A stretch of 64,000 nucleotides of DNA, from NCBI RefSeq assembly GCF_000372725.1, contig NW_005200941.1:96565-160564 (forward strand), in the 5' to 3' direction. This DNA is from Emiliania huxleyi CCMP1516 (Eukaryota > Haptophyta > Isochrysidales > Noelaerhabdaceae). Each line of letters begins with the position of its first letter. Positions within the stretch are counted from its first letter, which is position 1. The translations under genes were made by a program, and so were the position numbers. Of this stretch, positions 22,609-33,004 are shown piece after piece. The notes beneath the pieces were generated by a model. It had not been told where the DNA came from and searched no databases. It saw only the letters and a list, made by a program, of their open reading frames with translations.

Positions 22609-25600
22609 CTAGCGGAGCTCACCACCCGCGTCGCCCTGCGGCGGGAAGAGCGGCCTGTCGCTGAGCAGCTCGTCCACGTCGGCCGCGTGCACCTCCACCA
22701 GCAGCTTTCGGAGGCTCTCCACGCACTCGCGCGCGAGGGTGGCGCCCTTCTCGGCGGAGGAGAGAGTCGCGGCGGCGCCCACCACCCCGTGCGCGTTCAG
22801 GTCTTGCGAGAGCCATCCAGTCTTTGTCGCGAACCCGGGCGCGTGGAGCTGGAGCGCGGCGTCCTTTGGCTGCTCGGCCGCCCTCGACGCAAAGTCCTTT
22901 GCTGCGGAAGTGCTGACGAGCTGCGGACGCAGGTGCAGCATGAGAGACGTCTCCAGAGCGCCACCGTGCAGCCCGTACCGCATCTCGTCCTCGGGGAAGA
23001 GATTTGCGCAGGCAGAGCCGGGCGCCATGCTCGCACCGAGGTTCATGGCGAGGACGGTCAGCATGCCGTGCCGCTTCCGCAGCCGCCTTGCGACAACCTC
23101 CGCAAGCGCGTGGTTGCCGCCATGCGAGTTGTACAGCACGAGCTTGCGGATGCCCACCCGTGCGACGCACGCGCCCAGCTCACACCACGCCGCCGCCGCC
23201 GTCTCCGCCGAGAGCTCGAGTGTGCCGGCGAAGCCTGAGATGTGGGGAGATGTGGGGAGATGAGGGGAGACACAAACGGGGAGATATGGCCTCGAGTGTG
23301 CGGGCGAAGCCTGCGTGCTCGCAGCTGACGCCCACGTCGAGAGGTGGCATCGCCAGCACGAGAGCCTCCTCGGGGAGGGCCGCCAGCGCGCGGTGGAGCA
23401 GGTCGGCGTTGTGCATCGCGTCAACGCCGAGGGGCAGGTGCGGGCCGTGAGCCTCGACGGCACCAAGTGGGAGCACCGCCACCGCCTGCGAGAGGTCACG
23501 GCGAGATTGCGATCTCCGCCGAGATTGCGATCTCCATCTATCTCACCGCCTGCGAGAGGTCACGGTGAGATTGCGAGCCGAGATTGCGATCTCCATCTAT
23601 CTCACCGCCTGCGAGAGGTCAGCCTCCGCAAAGTCCGCTGTGCTCCACTCCCCCCACAGGCGCGAGCGGGGCCGACGGCGCCCCGAGCCGGGGCTGCTGG
23701 CGTGCGTGCCGAAAGAATCGGCGGCGGTGGAGGACGCGTCGGCGGCGGTGGCGGAGGTGGCGACGTTCGGACCACCTCCCACGGCCGAAGTGTCAGCGAT
23801 GCGGTACGAGGCAGCGAAGGCGCCTCGGGGGTCGGAGGTGTCGGCGGTGGCGCTCTGCTCTTCCCAGGCTCGCATTTTACCGGGGTTGAGTAGCCCGTGC
23901 GGGTCGACGCGCCGCTTGAAGCCGAGTTGCGCCCAGTCCGTCACCTTGGGAGAGGTGGGGAGAGGTGGGGAGAGGTGGGAAGATGTGGGAAGACGTGGGG
24001 AGATGTGGGGGGAGATTTGGGGAGATGTGGGGAGCTGCGCCACATCCGTCACCTTCATCCCGCCGTCCTCGAGCACGTGCGTGTGCGGGTCGAAGACGGG
24101 GATGCCGTTGGCCTCGTGCCACGAGAGAATCTCGCGCAGCCGCTGGTTGGCGGCCTCCCCAGTCTCGCCCTTTGGCCAGAGCAGCGCGAGCGAGGCGAAG
24201 CCCGCGCGGCCTCCGAAGTTGACCACCTCGAGGTGCGGACTTACTTATTTCGAAGAGCCAACTAATGTATGACTAATTCAGGAGTTGGCCACCTCGAGGT
24301 GCTGACCGACTAACTACGAGTTAAGGATGAATGCATAAGTAGTTCGGGAGTTGGCCACCTCGAGGTGCTGCAGCAGCTCGGACGGGCCGAACTCTCCCGA
24401 CACGCGGCGGAGCAGCCCGAGCGCCGACGACGGCTCGAGCACGCACTGCAGGTAGGTGACCGACTTGTCGGCCCGCAGCGCGTGCAGCGTCGTGTGGTTC
24501 CAGCCAAACTCGTACATCGGCCGCGGTGCCTCCGTCGCTTTGACCACGCGCGTCGTCAGCCCTCCGTGCTCCGCGCAGAGCCGCTCGACTGGGCCCACCT
24601 ATGAAAAAAGAAATACCGCGTCCCGCCTATGAAAAAAGAAATACCGCGCAGAGCCGCTCGACTGGGCCCACCCCTGGAGGTGAGCACTGCACCATAGCCA
24701 CGTGGCGCGCGTCGCCGCCGGCCGCCATCGCACCGTCGCGTCCGTGAGCGCTGTCCCACTGCGGCGCGTCCGCACCCGTCGCGTGCATCAGCGCGTCGGC
24801 CTCCAAGTACTTGTGCGCGATCGGGGCCTGGAAGACGCTGATCCCGCGCTTCACGACCGCGGGCGCGTTGGCCACATCGAGCGCGAATGCCGCGGCGGCG
24901 TCGAGGGACGGGAAGGCGGCCGTGACGTCGCTCCACGCCTGGGTTCAGGCAGGGCAAAGTCTTCTTCTCCACACGGGCGAGGGTGGTGGGGCAAGGGCCG
25001 GGCAGCCCTCTCGACTTCGCGTCTGCCGGACAGGAGCCGCACGGCATTCAAAGTGCACGGCCCGGTGCGCGTGGGTGAGCGGTGCGCGTGGGTGAGCGGG
25101 GTGTGTGAGTGTGTGAGTGAGTGAGTGAGTGTGGTGTGTGTGGTGTGTGTGGTGTGTGTGGTGTGAGTGGCGTGTGTGGTGTGTGTGGTGTGTGTGCGTG
25201 TGCGTGCTCCGCGCCTGCGCGCGCGCGAGCGGCAGCTCCACCGACGTGATCACGCCGTTGGTGCCGTAGGCGTGGACGACGGGGAAGACGTCGCGTCCGC
25301 TCAGCTCCAGCACGCGCGGCGTCTGGTCCTCCGCCGTGACGACGCGCAGGCCAAGCACCGCGCCGTCCTGCTGCTTCAATTGGTTCATGACGACGCATCA
25401 CTCATGGGGCGGACTGAGCCGAGCGGCGCGCCGGCCTCGGACAAGCCGCCGTGCAGCAGTGCCCCGTGGCCCGTCGATCCGCCCGCCACGAAGCCGCCAA
25501 CCTAGGGTTAGGGTGTGGGTCAGGGTTAGGGTTAGGGTCAGGGGTAGGGGTAGGGAGGGGGAGGGGTAGGGTTGGGGGTAGGGTTAAGGTTAGGGTCAGG

Positions 25601-27931
25601 GTCAGGGTTAGGTAGGCGTAGGGCTGGGAGTCACGGCCTCGTGGCGAAGTCCCCTCTCACTTCCTAGTTGGCGGAGTGTCTAGTCTGTGTGTCTGTGTGC
25701 CTCTGTATCCGCCGGTGCCCAATCGCCGGCCAAGGCTGCTCTTCCCCTCTCCATCTACCTCTCCGACCGAGGCGGTGAGATTGCGATCTCCGCCGAGATT
25801 GCGATCTCCATCTATCTCCCCGACCGAGGCGGTGCGACGCGTGCTCGGGTGCTGCCGCAGCTCCCAGCCGTGCTGGCGCGCGTGGTCCTCGAGGTCGCAA
25901 AGCTTGACGCCTATGAAAAAAGAAACACAGCTTGCAAAAAGGAAATACAGGGCGTGGGCTCGAGGTCGCAAAGCTTGACGCCCGCGCCGCACCGAATCGT
26001 GCCCGCCTAGCTCTCGGGAGATATGGGGAGATATGGGGAGATTGTGCCCGTCTAGCTCTCGGCTGATCTCGGCTCACCCCGCCGGAGGGAGGGAGGGAGG
26101 GAGGGAGGGAGGGAGGGAGGGAGGGAGGGAGGGAGGGAGGGAGGGAGGGAGACGGGGGGAGGAAGAGAGAGAGAGAGAGAAGGCAGGGAGAGGGGGGAGG
26201 GAGAAGACAGGGAGAGAGAGAGAGAGAGAGGCGCGCCTCGGCGTCGATGCTCTCGATCTTGTCGAGCCCCGACATGTCCAGCACGACGCCGCCACGCAGC
26301 GGGACGGCCTGAAAAAAAGAAACGCGCTGAAAAAAAAACATCCCCGCAGGGCTGCCCTGGGCCCGAAGTGAGTGGCGGCGGGCGCCACGTAAACACTCTG
26401 TGAGGCGCGGTGGGCGCGGTGGGTGCGGGCGGATGCGAGTGTCGCGGGGTGTGCGCGAGTCTACGGCGGAGGAGGAGGGCGGCGGGGCGGCCTGCCCGTA
26501 GTTTCCGGTGCCCGCGCCGCGCGTCGTGACGAAGACGCGGTGCCTGACTGCCGCGGCGAGCGACGCGACGACGTCAGCCTCGCTCGTCGCGAGCACGAGC
26601 GCGTCGGCGACGCGGCCGGTGAGTTGCGGCTTGAGGAGGGGAGAGTACCTTTCATTCATCAGCAGTCAGTAGTGAGCGGCGGCCGGTGAGAGTGCCGCTT
26701 GAGCAGCGGAGCGTACCAGAAGAAGTCGCGCGAACGGCGGGCAATCTCGCGCGCCTCGTTTGGCCCGTCGCCGCCCGCCAGCACCTTGACGCCCGAGCCT
26801 AGCACACGTGCGCATGCAGTCTGGAGAAACAGCGCTGGATGTTTACTGGGTAGACACTCTCCAAGGACTCGTCCTCTGGTGTTGTGAGTTGTGAGTACGC
26901 CAACTTCAGGGCGGGAAGGCGGTGTTGTGCCAGAGTATTCAGAGCGCCGCGTGAATACGCAGGCAGGCCGAGTACAGTGAATCCAGCGGAATACGGTCGA
27001 ATACAGCGGAAGACGTGTCCTCTCGAGCGCTGGTTGGGATGCAGGAATCGATCTTCCGCTTCTAGGCGCGAGATAAGGGGAGATATGGGGAGATATGGGG
27101 AGATCTTCCGCTTCTAGGCGCCACGAGCCGCGCAGGTCTTCGACGTACGCCGCCACCGCCGCCGCCGACGCGCGCTCACCGTGCAGGGCTCGCGACTGGG
27201 CGCCGCGAGGGGCGGGCCGGGTGTGCAGGCTGCGCCGTCCGTGCGCCGCGGAACGGACGGCGGAGGCGGCGGCTGGGGTGGCGGAGATGCTGCGGCGGCT
27301 GCTACGGACGTGGCGGCTGCTAGCGCTATCGCCGCTGCCGCCTCTGCCGCCGTCGCTGGAGGCGGCGGAAGCGGCGGAGGCGGCGGAGGAGGCGGCGGAG
27401 GCGGCGGAGGAAGCGGCAGAGGCGACAGCAGAAGCGGCGGCGGAGGAGGAGACGGCTGCGAGAGCCTCGATCTCGACGACAAACTCGGGGCGGGCAAAGC
27501 CAGAGACGACCATCAGCGTGGAGGCGGTCTTCGGAAGCCCGCGCAGCGCCTCGTCGCGCGCCTGCGGGTGCTTTGCAGCGGCTTGTGGACGAGATGCTAC
27601 ATCTCTCTAGGGACGGCCCCTCTGCGAGGACTGGCCGCACCCGCATGTAGCCTGGCAGGTGCTCCCTCCCGCTCACATACGCATTCAGCCGCACGACGTG
27701 CTGCAGGCCTGCGCCCGAGGCGGCGAGGATGGCGCCGATGTTCTGAAAGGCAATTGCCGCCTGCGCCTCGGCGCTCGCCGGTACGGAGCCGTCGGGCGCG
27801 ATGCCGAGCTGCCCAGACGTGCAGAGAAAAACAGAGGCCGGCGGCACCGACGTGGCGTGAGCGTAGTTCGCGAATGGAGGGTGCACGGCCGCAGGATCAG
27901 TCTCCACCGGCGAATGGACGACAGCCCTCAT
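22609..27931 (-). CDS. RidA - FAD-linked oxidase - creatininase fusion protein
   Basis: Fifteen predicted exons, all in phase, encode about 1060 aa: 27641-27931, 27129-27561, 26717-26798, 26492-26648, 26237-26308, 25982-26006, 25825-25910, 25436-25501, 25215-25367, 24672-24938, 24359-24598, 24053-24226, 23609-23944, 23311-23485, 22609-23234. Residues 1-134 are RidA/YjgF-like (enamine/imine deaminase; LAASGAGLQHVVRLNAYVSG, FVVEIEALAAV). After an Ala/Ser linker, residues about 242-715 form a GlcD/lactate-dehydrogenase-type FAD oxidase: RGAGTGNYGQ, GGFVAGGSTGHG, VHAYGTNGVI, FGWNHTTL, VDPHGLLNPGKM. Residues about 780-1060 are a creatininase-family amidohydrolase with EAHGPHLPLGVD and NSHGGN metal ligands. 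Inferred role: oxidation of an amine or hydroxy acid, imine clearance and amide hydrolysis in one chain. Substrate unknown; 8 of 14 donors are GC. Confidence 0.85.
24955..25080 (-). repeat. Intronic element ILE-B, copy 1
   Basis: Fills the 3' part of intron 24939-25214. In sense orientation it has GAATGCCGTG, GGCTCCTGTC, GGCCCTTGCCCCACCACC, GTGTGGAGAAG, then CCCTGCCTGAACCCAG at the splice site. It matches 52655-52775 and 35705-35845. Confidence 0.75.
25084..25205. repeat. GTGTGTGGT-type simple repeat in intron
   Basis: Degenerate GTGAGTGA/GTGTGTGGT units in the 5' part of the same intron. Confidence 0.85.
25502..25625. repeat. Interstitial telomere-like TTAGGG array
   Basis: Degenerate (TTAGGG)n, with AGGGTTAGGG, AGGGTCAGGG and AGGGGTAGGG variants, inside intron 25502-25824 of the fusion gene. 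On the sense strand the last CCCTAG supplies the predicted 3' splice site. Confidence 0.88.
25982..26006 (-). other. 25-nt micro-exon of the fusion gene
   Basis: Encodes AGTIRCGA plus one base, joining KIESIDAE to GVKLCDLED in the FAD-binding domain. It is needed to keep both frame and family alignment. Confidence 0.65.
26084..26230. repeat. (GGGA)n and (GA)n tracts in intron
   Basis: About 17 GGGA units followed by GAGAGA-rich sequence, inside intron 26007-26236. Confidence 0.93.
26895..27120. repeat. Intronic element ILE-A, copy 1
   Basis: Shares CAGAGCGCCGCGTGAA, ATACGGTCGAA, GTCCTCTCGAGCGCT, CCGCTTCTAGGCGCGAGATA and the GGGGAGATAT decamers with 52330-52557. It lies within predicted intron 26799-27128. 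Confidence 0.8.
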
Positions 27932-27967
27932 GGAGAGGGCACGGCTGCGCTGACTCGTCGCCCGCGC

Positions 27968-27975
27968 ATATAAGA
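27968..27975 (-). promoter_or_regulatory. TATA-like box for the fusion gene
   Basis: On the minus strand the sequence reads CTCTTATATGCG about 40 bp upstream of the chosen RidA Met at 27931. The distance is right for a TATA element and favours this start over the in-frame Met at 28096. Confidence 0.45.
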
Positions 27976-28169
27976 GCGGCGCGGCAGCGTGGCAGCCCGC
28001 ACGCGAGTACCTAGCCGCGGCAGCGGCAGCAGCCGTACCGCGAGCACAGATCGGTCGTGTCAACATTGCTCTGTCAAGACTCGAGCCACTCACCACACCA
28101 ACATGCGGGCGACCACCAATACCCCCCCCCGAAGAAGAATCTTACAACAAAACTCCCTCGCACAACACT

Positions 28170-28300
28170 GGGCACGGGACTGGCGCGCACTGGCACGAAC
28201 ACAGGTACACCACGGGAGCCGCCTAAGCGACTCCTGCGAGGGTGGCGAGGCACTTAGCTCCGTGCACCCGCCCACCCCCGCCACAGGCAAGCTCATTCAC
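28170..28300 (+). repeat. Dispersed repeat E, copy 2
   Basis: GGGACTGGCGCGCACTGGCA, ACACAGGTACACCAC, AGCCGCCTAAGCGACTC, GCGAGGCACTTAGCTCCGTG and GGCAAGCTCATTCA all recur in order at 36965-37150. Confidence 0.85.
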
Positions 28301-28560
28301 GACCTGCTCTGCGATGGCCGTGTGAAGAACGACTGAGATGCGCTGCTTCTGCAGCCCCAGCCAGCTCTTGGTGGTCCAAGTCACCTCATCGAGGTACTGG
28401 GCCCGCGTCAGCTTGTTCTGTAGCACGTCCGCCGCTCTCCGGAGGATCTCACGGACCCCCTTTCCGAACCCGCCGAACGATTCGAACAGCAGCAGCTGCA
28501 CTTCGACGCCCTTGTCTTCCCTGGCGTAGCGATAGTCCCCGCCGTAGGACGGTATGCGGC
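28262..28560 (-). pseudogene. LINE retrotransposon remnant, C-terminal piece
   Basis: VEVQLLLFESFGGFGKGV, ARAQYLDEVTWTTKSWL-like sequence and QKQRISVVLHTAIAEQVV match the region downstream of the reverse transcriptase in many LINE ORF2 proteins. No intact reverse transcriptase is present. It overlaps repeat E at its end. Confidence 0.6.
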
Positions 28561-29950
28561 GGTCGCCGCCCACCACCCTGCCCCCCCTGGTATGCCAGCG
28601 CCCAGTCCCTTGCCCTCTCTCGCCCTTGCTCTTCCTCTCCCCCTCCATGCCGCCCCCCATTCCGCCACCCCCCCTCCCCCCCCACTCTCTCCGAGCAAGG
28701 GCGTGCGCTACGTCCCCAAGGGGGGGGGGACGTGGGGGGGAGGTGTGGCGCTTAGGTTGTGGCGTTTGGGTTGTTGTGGGGCACCCAAACGGTTTCGGTT
28801 TTCCTCCTTGGTGCCCCGAGTAGAGCGCGATCTCCCCTGGAGTCTGTCGCGCCCGTTCTGTCTAAGCTCGAGGTTCAACCTTCCAGTTGATCCTTATCGG
28901 ACTGGTGAGGTCTGCCTAGCCGTCGTAGTGTAGTGCCTGGGGTGCGTCTGCGTCGGTGCTACACACACTCGGCAGGACGCTGCTCTAGGTCGTTGCTGCT
29001 GGTCGTCGCTGTTTGTCAAGGTGATAGGTCGTTGCTGCTGGTCGTCGCTGTTTGTTAAAGGTGATGTTTCTCTTTTTTTTCAACAAGAATTCTTTGTGTG
29101 GCCTTTGCGCTTTTGCACTAAGCGCAAAGTGCAAAGTCCAAAGACCAAAGTGCAAGTCGCCCTCGTGTTTTTCTTTTTATGTTTTGGCAGTAAAAAGAAT
29201 ACTTCGACTCACATCTTCGCTGCGGTGTGCCTGGGGAGGCGCGGCGGCGGGGTGGATTGAGAGGGCTCAGAGTGCAGAGAGACTGCAGGCGTGCAGAGGC
29301 GCGCGCTGCAGTTTCTCTGATCGGGCTGCTGGCGGTGTGAGCGCGGGGTGGCGTGGTGAGGCGTGAGGCAGGCTATTGTTGTGGAGTGCGGGCTGCATCG
29401 TCAGGCGTATGCGTGCACATGGTGCTGTATGCTGTGTGTGCAGGCTGGCAGTCTGTGCAGCAGAAAGCGGAAGCGCGCGCGCGCGCGCGCGCGCGTGCGG
29501 GCGTGCGTGCGCGCCTGCGCGGTGCCGGATCTGCGTCTCACTCGCGGCGCGTCCTGGTACAGCCGCTTATGAGATGCCAGAAGCAGTCTGCAGAGCCTGC
29601 ACAGGGCGCAAAAAGGCGCAGGTGTGCTGGTGAGGTGTGCTGCGGCGCGCGCGTCGCGGCGTGAGTGGATATGCGGCTGCCTCTGGTGGTGCGAGGGGCG
29701 CGCAGCTGGTGCGGGCGGCGCGGAACGGCCATGGGGCGCCAGCACAGGGCAGACGCACATGGGCACAGCTCTGAAAGGCGCTGCGCGTGTTTGCGTGCGC
29801 GCGGGGACGTACGCGCAGTTTTCACGCGGTGTGCCTGGAGAAGGGCATGGGAGGCGCCGGCCGCGCGTGTATTGGCGTGTGGGAGTTCGGAGTATGCCCG
29901 GAGGGCGTGATGGTGCCCGAAGGGCGGTCCTCCATGCGGAGGTGAACCTT
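28561..29950. other. Repeat-rich non-coding stretch
   Basis: Contains C- and G-rich low-complexity (28620-28750), a tandem 40-bp duplication (28984-29065, TAGGTCGTTGCTGCTGGTCG unit), and a (GC)n/(CG)n tract near 29476-29520. No gene is supported; open frames here are compositional. Confidence 0.6.
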
Positions 29951-29959
29951 TTCAAAAAG

Positions 29960-30370
29960 AAAAGGTCAGCAGCGTCGCCATACTCGTCGTGGGTCTTCCC
30001 ATTCCGAGTCTTCTTGCCCGCCGCCGCGGCCTGGCAGGCCACGTCGAGGGGGAGACCCAGGCGGCGCTGCACCGAAAGACGCATCGCCCAAGTCTCCATT
30101 CGCATGTCATCCCGCATTGGGATGGCGTTGAGGAAGGCGCCGGCGCCATCCTGGCTCACCGCCACGAAGCGGACTGCCTCCCGCCAAGCCGCATGCCTCG
30201 CCCGCTCCCTGCCCTTGGCCTGCGCCTTGCCCTTCTTGCCGCGAGGAGCGGACCGCGATCCCTTGGAGCCCTCCTGCCTTAGCTCGAGGGCGAGGTCGCG
30301 CCAGTTCCTGTTGTGGACCACCGTCGTGAAGCGCCGCTGCGCCTGGTGTAGGAACTCGTGCTCGAAGAAA
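29960..30370 (-). pseudogene. LINE retrotransposon remnant, upstream piece
   Basis: VAVSQDGAGAFLNAIPMRDD, MRLSVQRRLGLPLDV and DEYGDAADLF are typical of the linker between reverse transcriptase and the C-terminal domain of LINE ORF2. With 28262-28560 it forms one decayed minus-strand element split by about 1.4 kb of later sequence. Confidence 0.62.
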
Positions 30371-30610
30371 ACAACCTAATTCGCGATTTGACGTGGACAC
30401 CCCACCCCACCCACCCCACCCCACCACCCCACTAAACACAAGGCTGGTGGAGTGTTTTTATGGAGGAAGAGGCTAAGGCCGCGGACATCAAGCTTCAAGG
30501 CGAATCGGGCTAATAGGGGAGGCTATCTATCTGGCATGAGAGAGAGATTTTTGAAAACCAACAAGAAATCACGACCTCACAGTGATTTGGGCTCGGCAGC
30601 TTGTCCGCCC
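30371..30610. other. Short intergenic, C/A-rich
   Basis: CCCCACCCCACC-type low complexity at 30398-30432, then unremarkable sequence. Confidence 0.5.
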
Positions 30611-30795
30611 TCAGCCGAAGCTGGGGCCGGTCCAGTAGCCGAGAGAGCCCGCGTCGATGAGTTTGACGCGGTCGGGAGGCCTTGCGAAGAGGCCAGCGAG
30701 ATGGCGATCGCTGTACTTCATGGCGCCCTCAAAGTGGGGCTGGCTGACTCGCCAGAGGTCGATACTCTGGACAACCCATAGGATGCCACGACTGC
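30611..30795 (-). CDS. Terminal exon of an unrecognised protein
   Basis: After a CTTCAG acceptor the frame reads SRGILWVVQSIDLWRVSQPH, continues as HLAGLFARPPDRVKLIDAGS and ends YWTGPSFG at a stop at 30611. Amino-acid composition is clearly coding-like, but the upstream exons are not found; they may be lost to repeat insertion. Function unknown. Confidence 0.4.
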
Positions 30796-30837
30796 CTGAA
30801 GGAGAGAGAGGGAGGCTTCTTTTTTGGAATTCTTTTT

Positions 30838-30880
30838 GGGACCATTATGATTTCGCTAGTACAGGCCGTTTGTCGTACAC
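30838..30880 (+). repeat. Dispersed repeat F, copy 1
   Basis: GGGACCATTATGATTTCGCT and GTACAGGCCGTTTGTCGTAC are identical at 32797-32838. Both copies follow a T-rich TTCTTTTT/ATCTTTTT run. Confidence 0.85.
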
Positions 30881-31259
30881 TGTTTGATGTTGTTATTCGT
30901 TTCTCGACTGTTCTTCAGATTCACGCGGCATACCGCATACCGGGTGCTAAGCCGAGACATGTAGCATGCAGGTTGCAGTCTGTAAAGGGTGTGGACCACC
31001 CATTCCCATCACCATCTCACATACCTTCATATAGGCGCTCGAGACCTCCTCTCGCTGCCTACTCGCTGCCTCGAGGGAGGAGGGGAAGACGTAGGGTTGA
31101 GCTGGACTCGCCTTTCCTGAGGCCCCTCCCCGAAAGGCAAGTCTTAGCCACATGAAATCCGAGACCCCTCCCCACCGGCGCGAGCGCGTCGGCCGCGTGC
31201 GGCGGTCTCGCGCGCCTGGTGTGCCGGTCGTGGGCGGCCGATGGGGCCCGCGCGTTCCC

Positions 31260-31660
31260 TTCCCCCCTCGGAGGGCCGGACTGAGGCGTCGAGGGCCCCA
31301 CTCTTTCCTTCACATAGCGGCCACTCTTCGGATCGCTGGTCGAGCGACCCGGGGGATGCCCCGCGCGCCTGACCCAGGCGCGAAAACGAATCTGCGAGGC
31401 GTGGCCGCTCATGCGGCCCGATGGGGAGGAGGGGAAGACGTAGGGCGTGCTTGCGCGCCTTTCCGAGGCCCCTCCAACCCACCCGCGCTAGGTCTCGGGT
31501 TTGACGCATGGGGTCACTCCCGCGAAACTCGGGAACTAGCCGGGGCAGTCGGAGAAGGGGCAACTCCGTGCACTGACGGTCGGCCGTCAGAAAACACGCC
31601 TCCGTGGCTCGGGTTACACCAATCCTCGCTACCCAACGCGGCCAAAGGATATCCACCGAG
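31260..31660 (-). repeat. Dispersed repeat A, fullest - copy
   Basis: Reverse complement of 16590-17010, both halves present, with the hairpin at 31577-31594 and GGATATCCACCGAG at its end. An orphan CTCGAGGTTCTCGAGG fragment is at 32120-32160. Confidence 0.82.
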
Positions 31661-33004
31661 AGAGAGAGAATTCTTGATACGAAACCACGACGACACACAC
31701 CAGTCGACTCGCATCGGTTGCCTCCATGAACGGCGGAGCTATTCTCGCGCCCACACCACACCTGGCTCCAACGTGGACACGCCCATAGCTGGGGACACTA
31801 CTAGGTCACGCATGGCATCACAGAAGTTTTATCTCTGGGCCCCGAAAGGCATCTCTAGCAGTGTCGTTACACATGCCCCCTCCCCTCCTGGGCGCATGCG
31901 CCTCACGTCTCGCCAGAGCATAAGCCCTTGGCGTGTGGCGAGACGAGTTTTTCGCCATCGCAGCGAGCAGCAAGCCGCCCGCCGCAAACAGCCGGAGGCC
32001 TCGCCGCGGCACTGGCTGCGCCGCGGTCCCGCACCCGTCGACGCAGCTCCCCCCGCGGAAGACCGCGCGTAGCAACGTCTTGACGATCGAGATGAGCGTG
32101 CCTGAAGCTCGCCCGGATATCCACCTCGAGAATTTTACAACCTCGAGAACCTCGAGAGAGGTGTGGATGCTGGGTTGAACAAAATCGGGGGACGCGACCC
32201 ACTTCGCCACAGACGGTCCCGCGCCTCGCCGCTATGACGGCGGCACGACCGCAGCTCGTGTGCGTGCCGCCGCTTTGTCCGGAGTGAATACTCCAACGCG
32301 CTCGTCGGTGACGGCGTCCCCGGATTTCGCCGCGCTCGGCGAACCTCGACAGCGCTTTCGGTGGCATGCAGCTCTTTGCGACAGAAGCCTGAAAGGCAGC
32401 TCCTCTGCTGCTCACACACTCTGCACAGTTGACACAGCCTACTGTGCGGCTGCCACAGCTGTGACAGCGATGGGCTCGCCCTCACTGGCCCTCAGTCACT
32501 TGTGCTGCGGCTTGTGTGAGCGACACTGCTCGGCGACTGCCGGCACACTGTGAGACCATGGGTGTGAGGTAAAACCACGCTACCAGCGCTTGGTCACATC
32601 GTCCCCGAGGTCAGATCCATCTACTCTGTTGATGACAAGACTTGTCTACTGGCTGGAGCCGAGCAGGAGGGCCCAGCGCACAACCCCTGGTCAACTCAGG
32701 GTCCACACCCCGTAGCCCTGGTGTTCTGGCACTCGGCGTTCTCCATAGGACATACAGTAGGAGTTCGCGGGTGTTTTTCTTTTTTGATTATCTTTTTGGG
32801 ACCATTATGATTTCGCTAGTACAGGCCGTTTGTCGTACAGGCCGTCTATCTCTCCAGGCCTTTTGTCTCCTGTCACAAGACTCTCGGCCGACATGCTCTC
32901 TCTAGGCCGTTTGTCTCTTATTACGAGGCATTCGGCTGACATGATCTCATCTTCTCTCTAGGGCTCCATCGGGGCGCCCGAGGAGGAGGCGCCCGACGTG
33001 CAGC
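31661..33004. other. Mostly anonymous intergenic DNA
   Basis: A minus-strand frame at 31818-32090 (LRLFAAGGLLLAAMAKNSSR) could be a short membrane exon but has no family or clear borders. 32797-32838 is repeat F. 32855-32955 holds two degenerate tandem units starting AGGCCGTTTGTCTC. Nothing else stands out. Confidence 0.45.

Noticed and set aside
25502..25625. Chromosome end (true telomere)
   Set aside because: The array is short, degenerate and flanked on both sides by exons of one gene, so it is interstitial.
27326..27640. Continuous minus frame running through the first RidA intron
   Set aside because: It diverges from RidA after YMR; splicing 27562-27640 restores the family C-terminus (TLMVVSGFARPEFVVEIEA).
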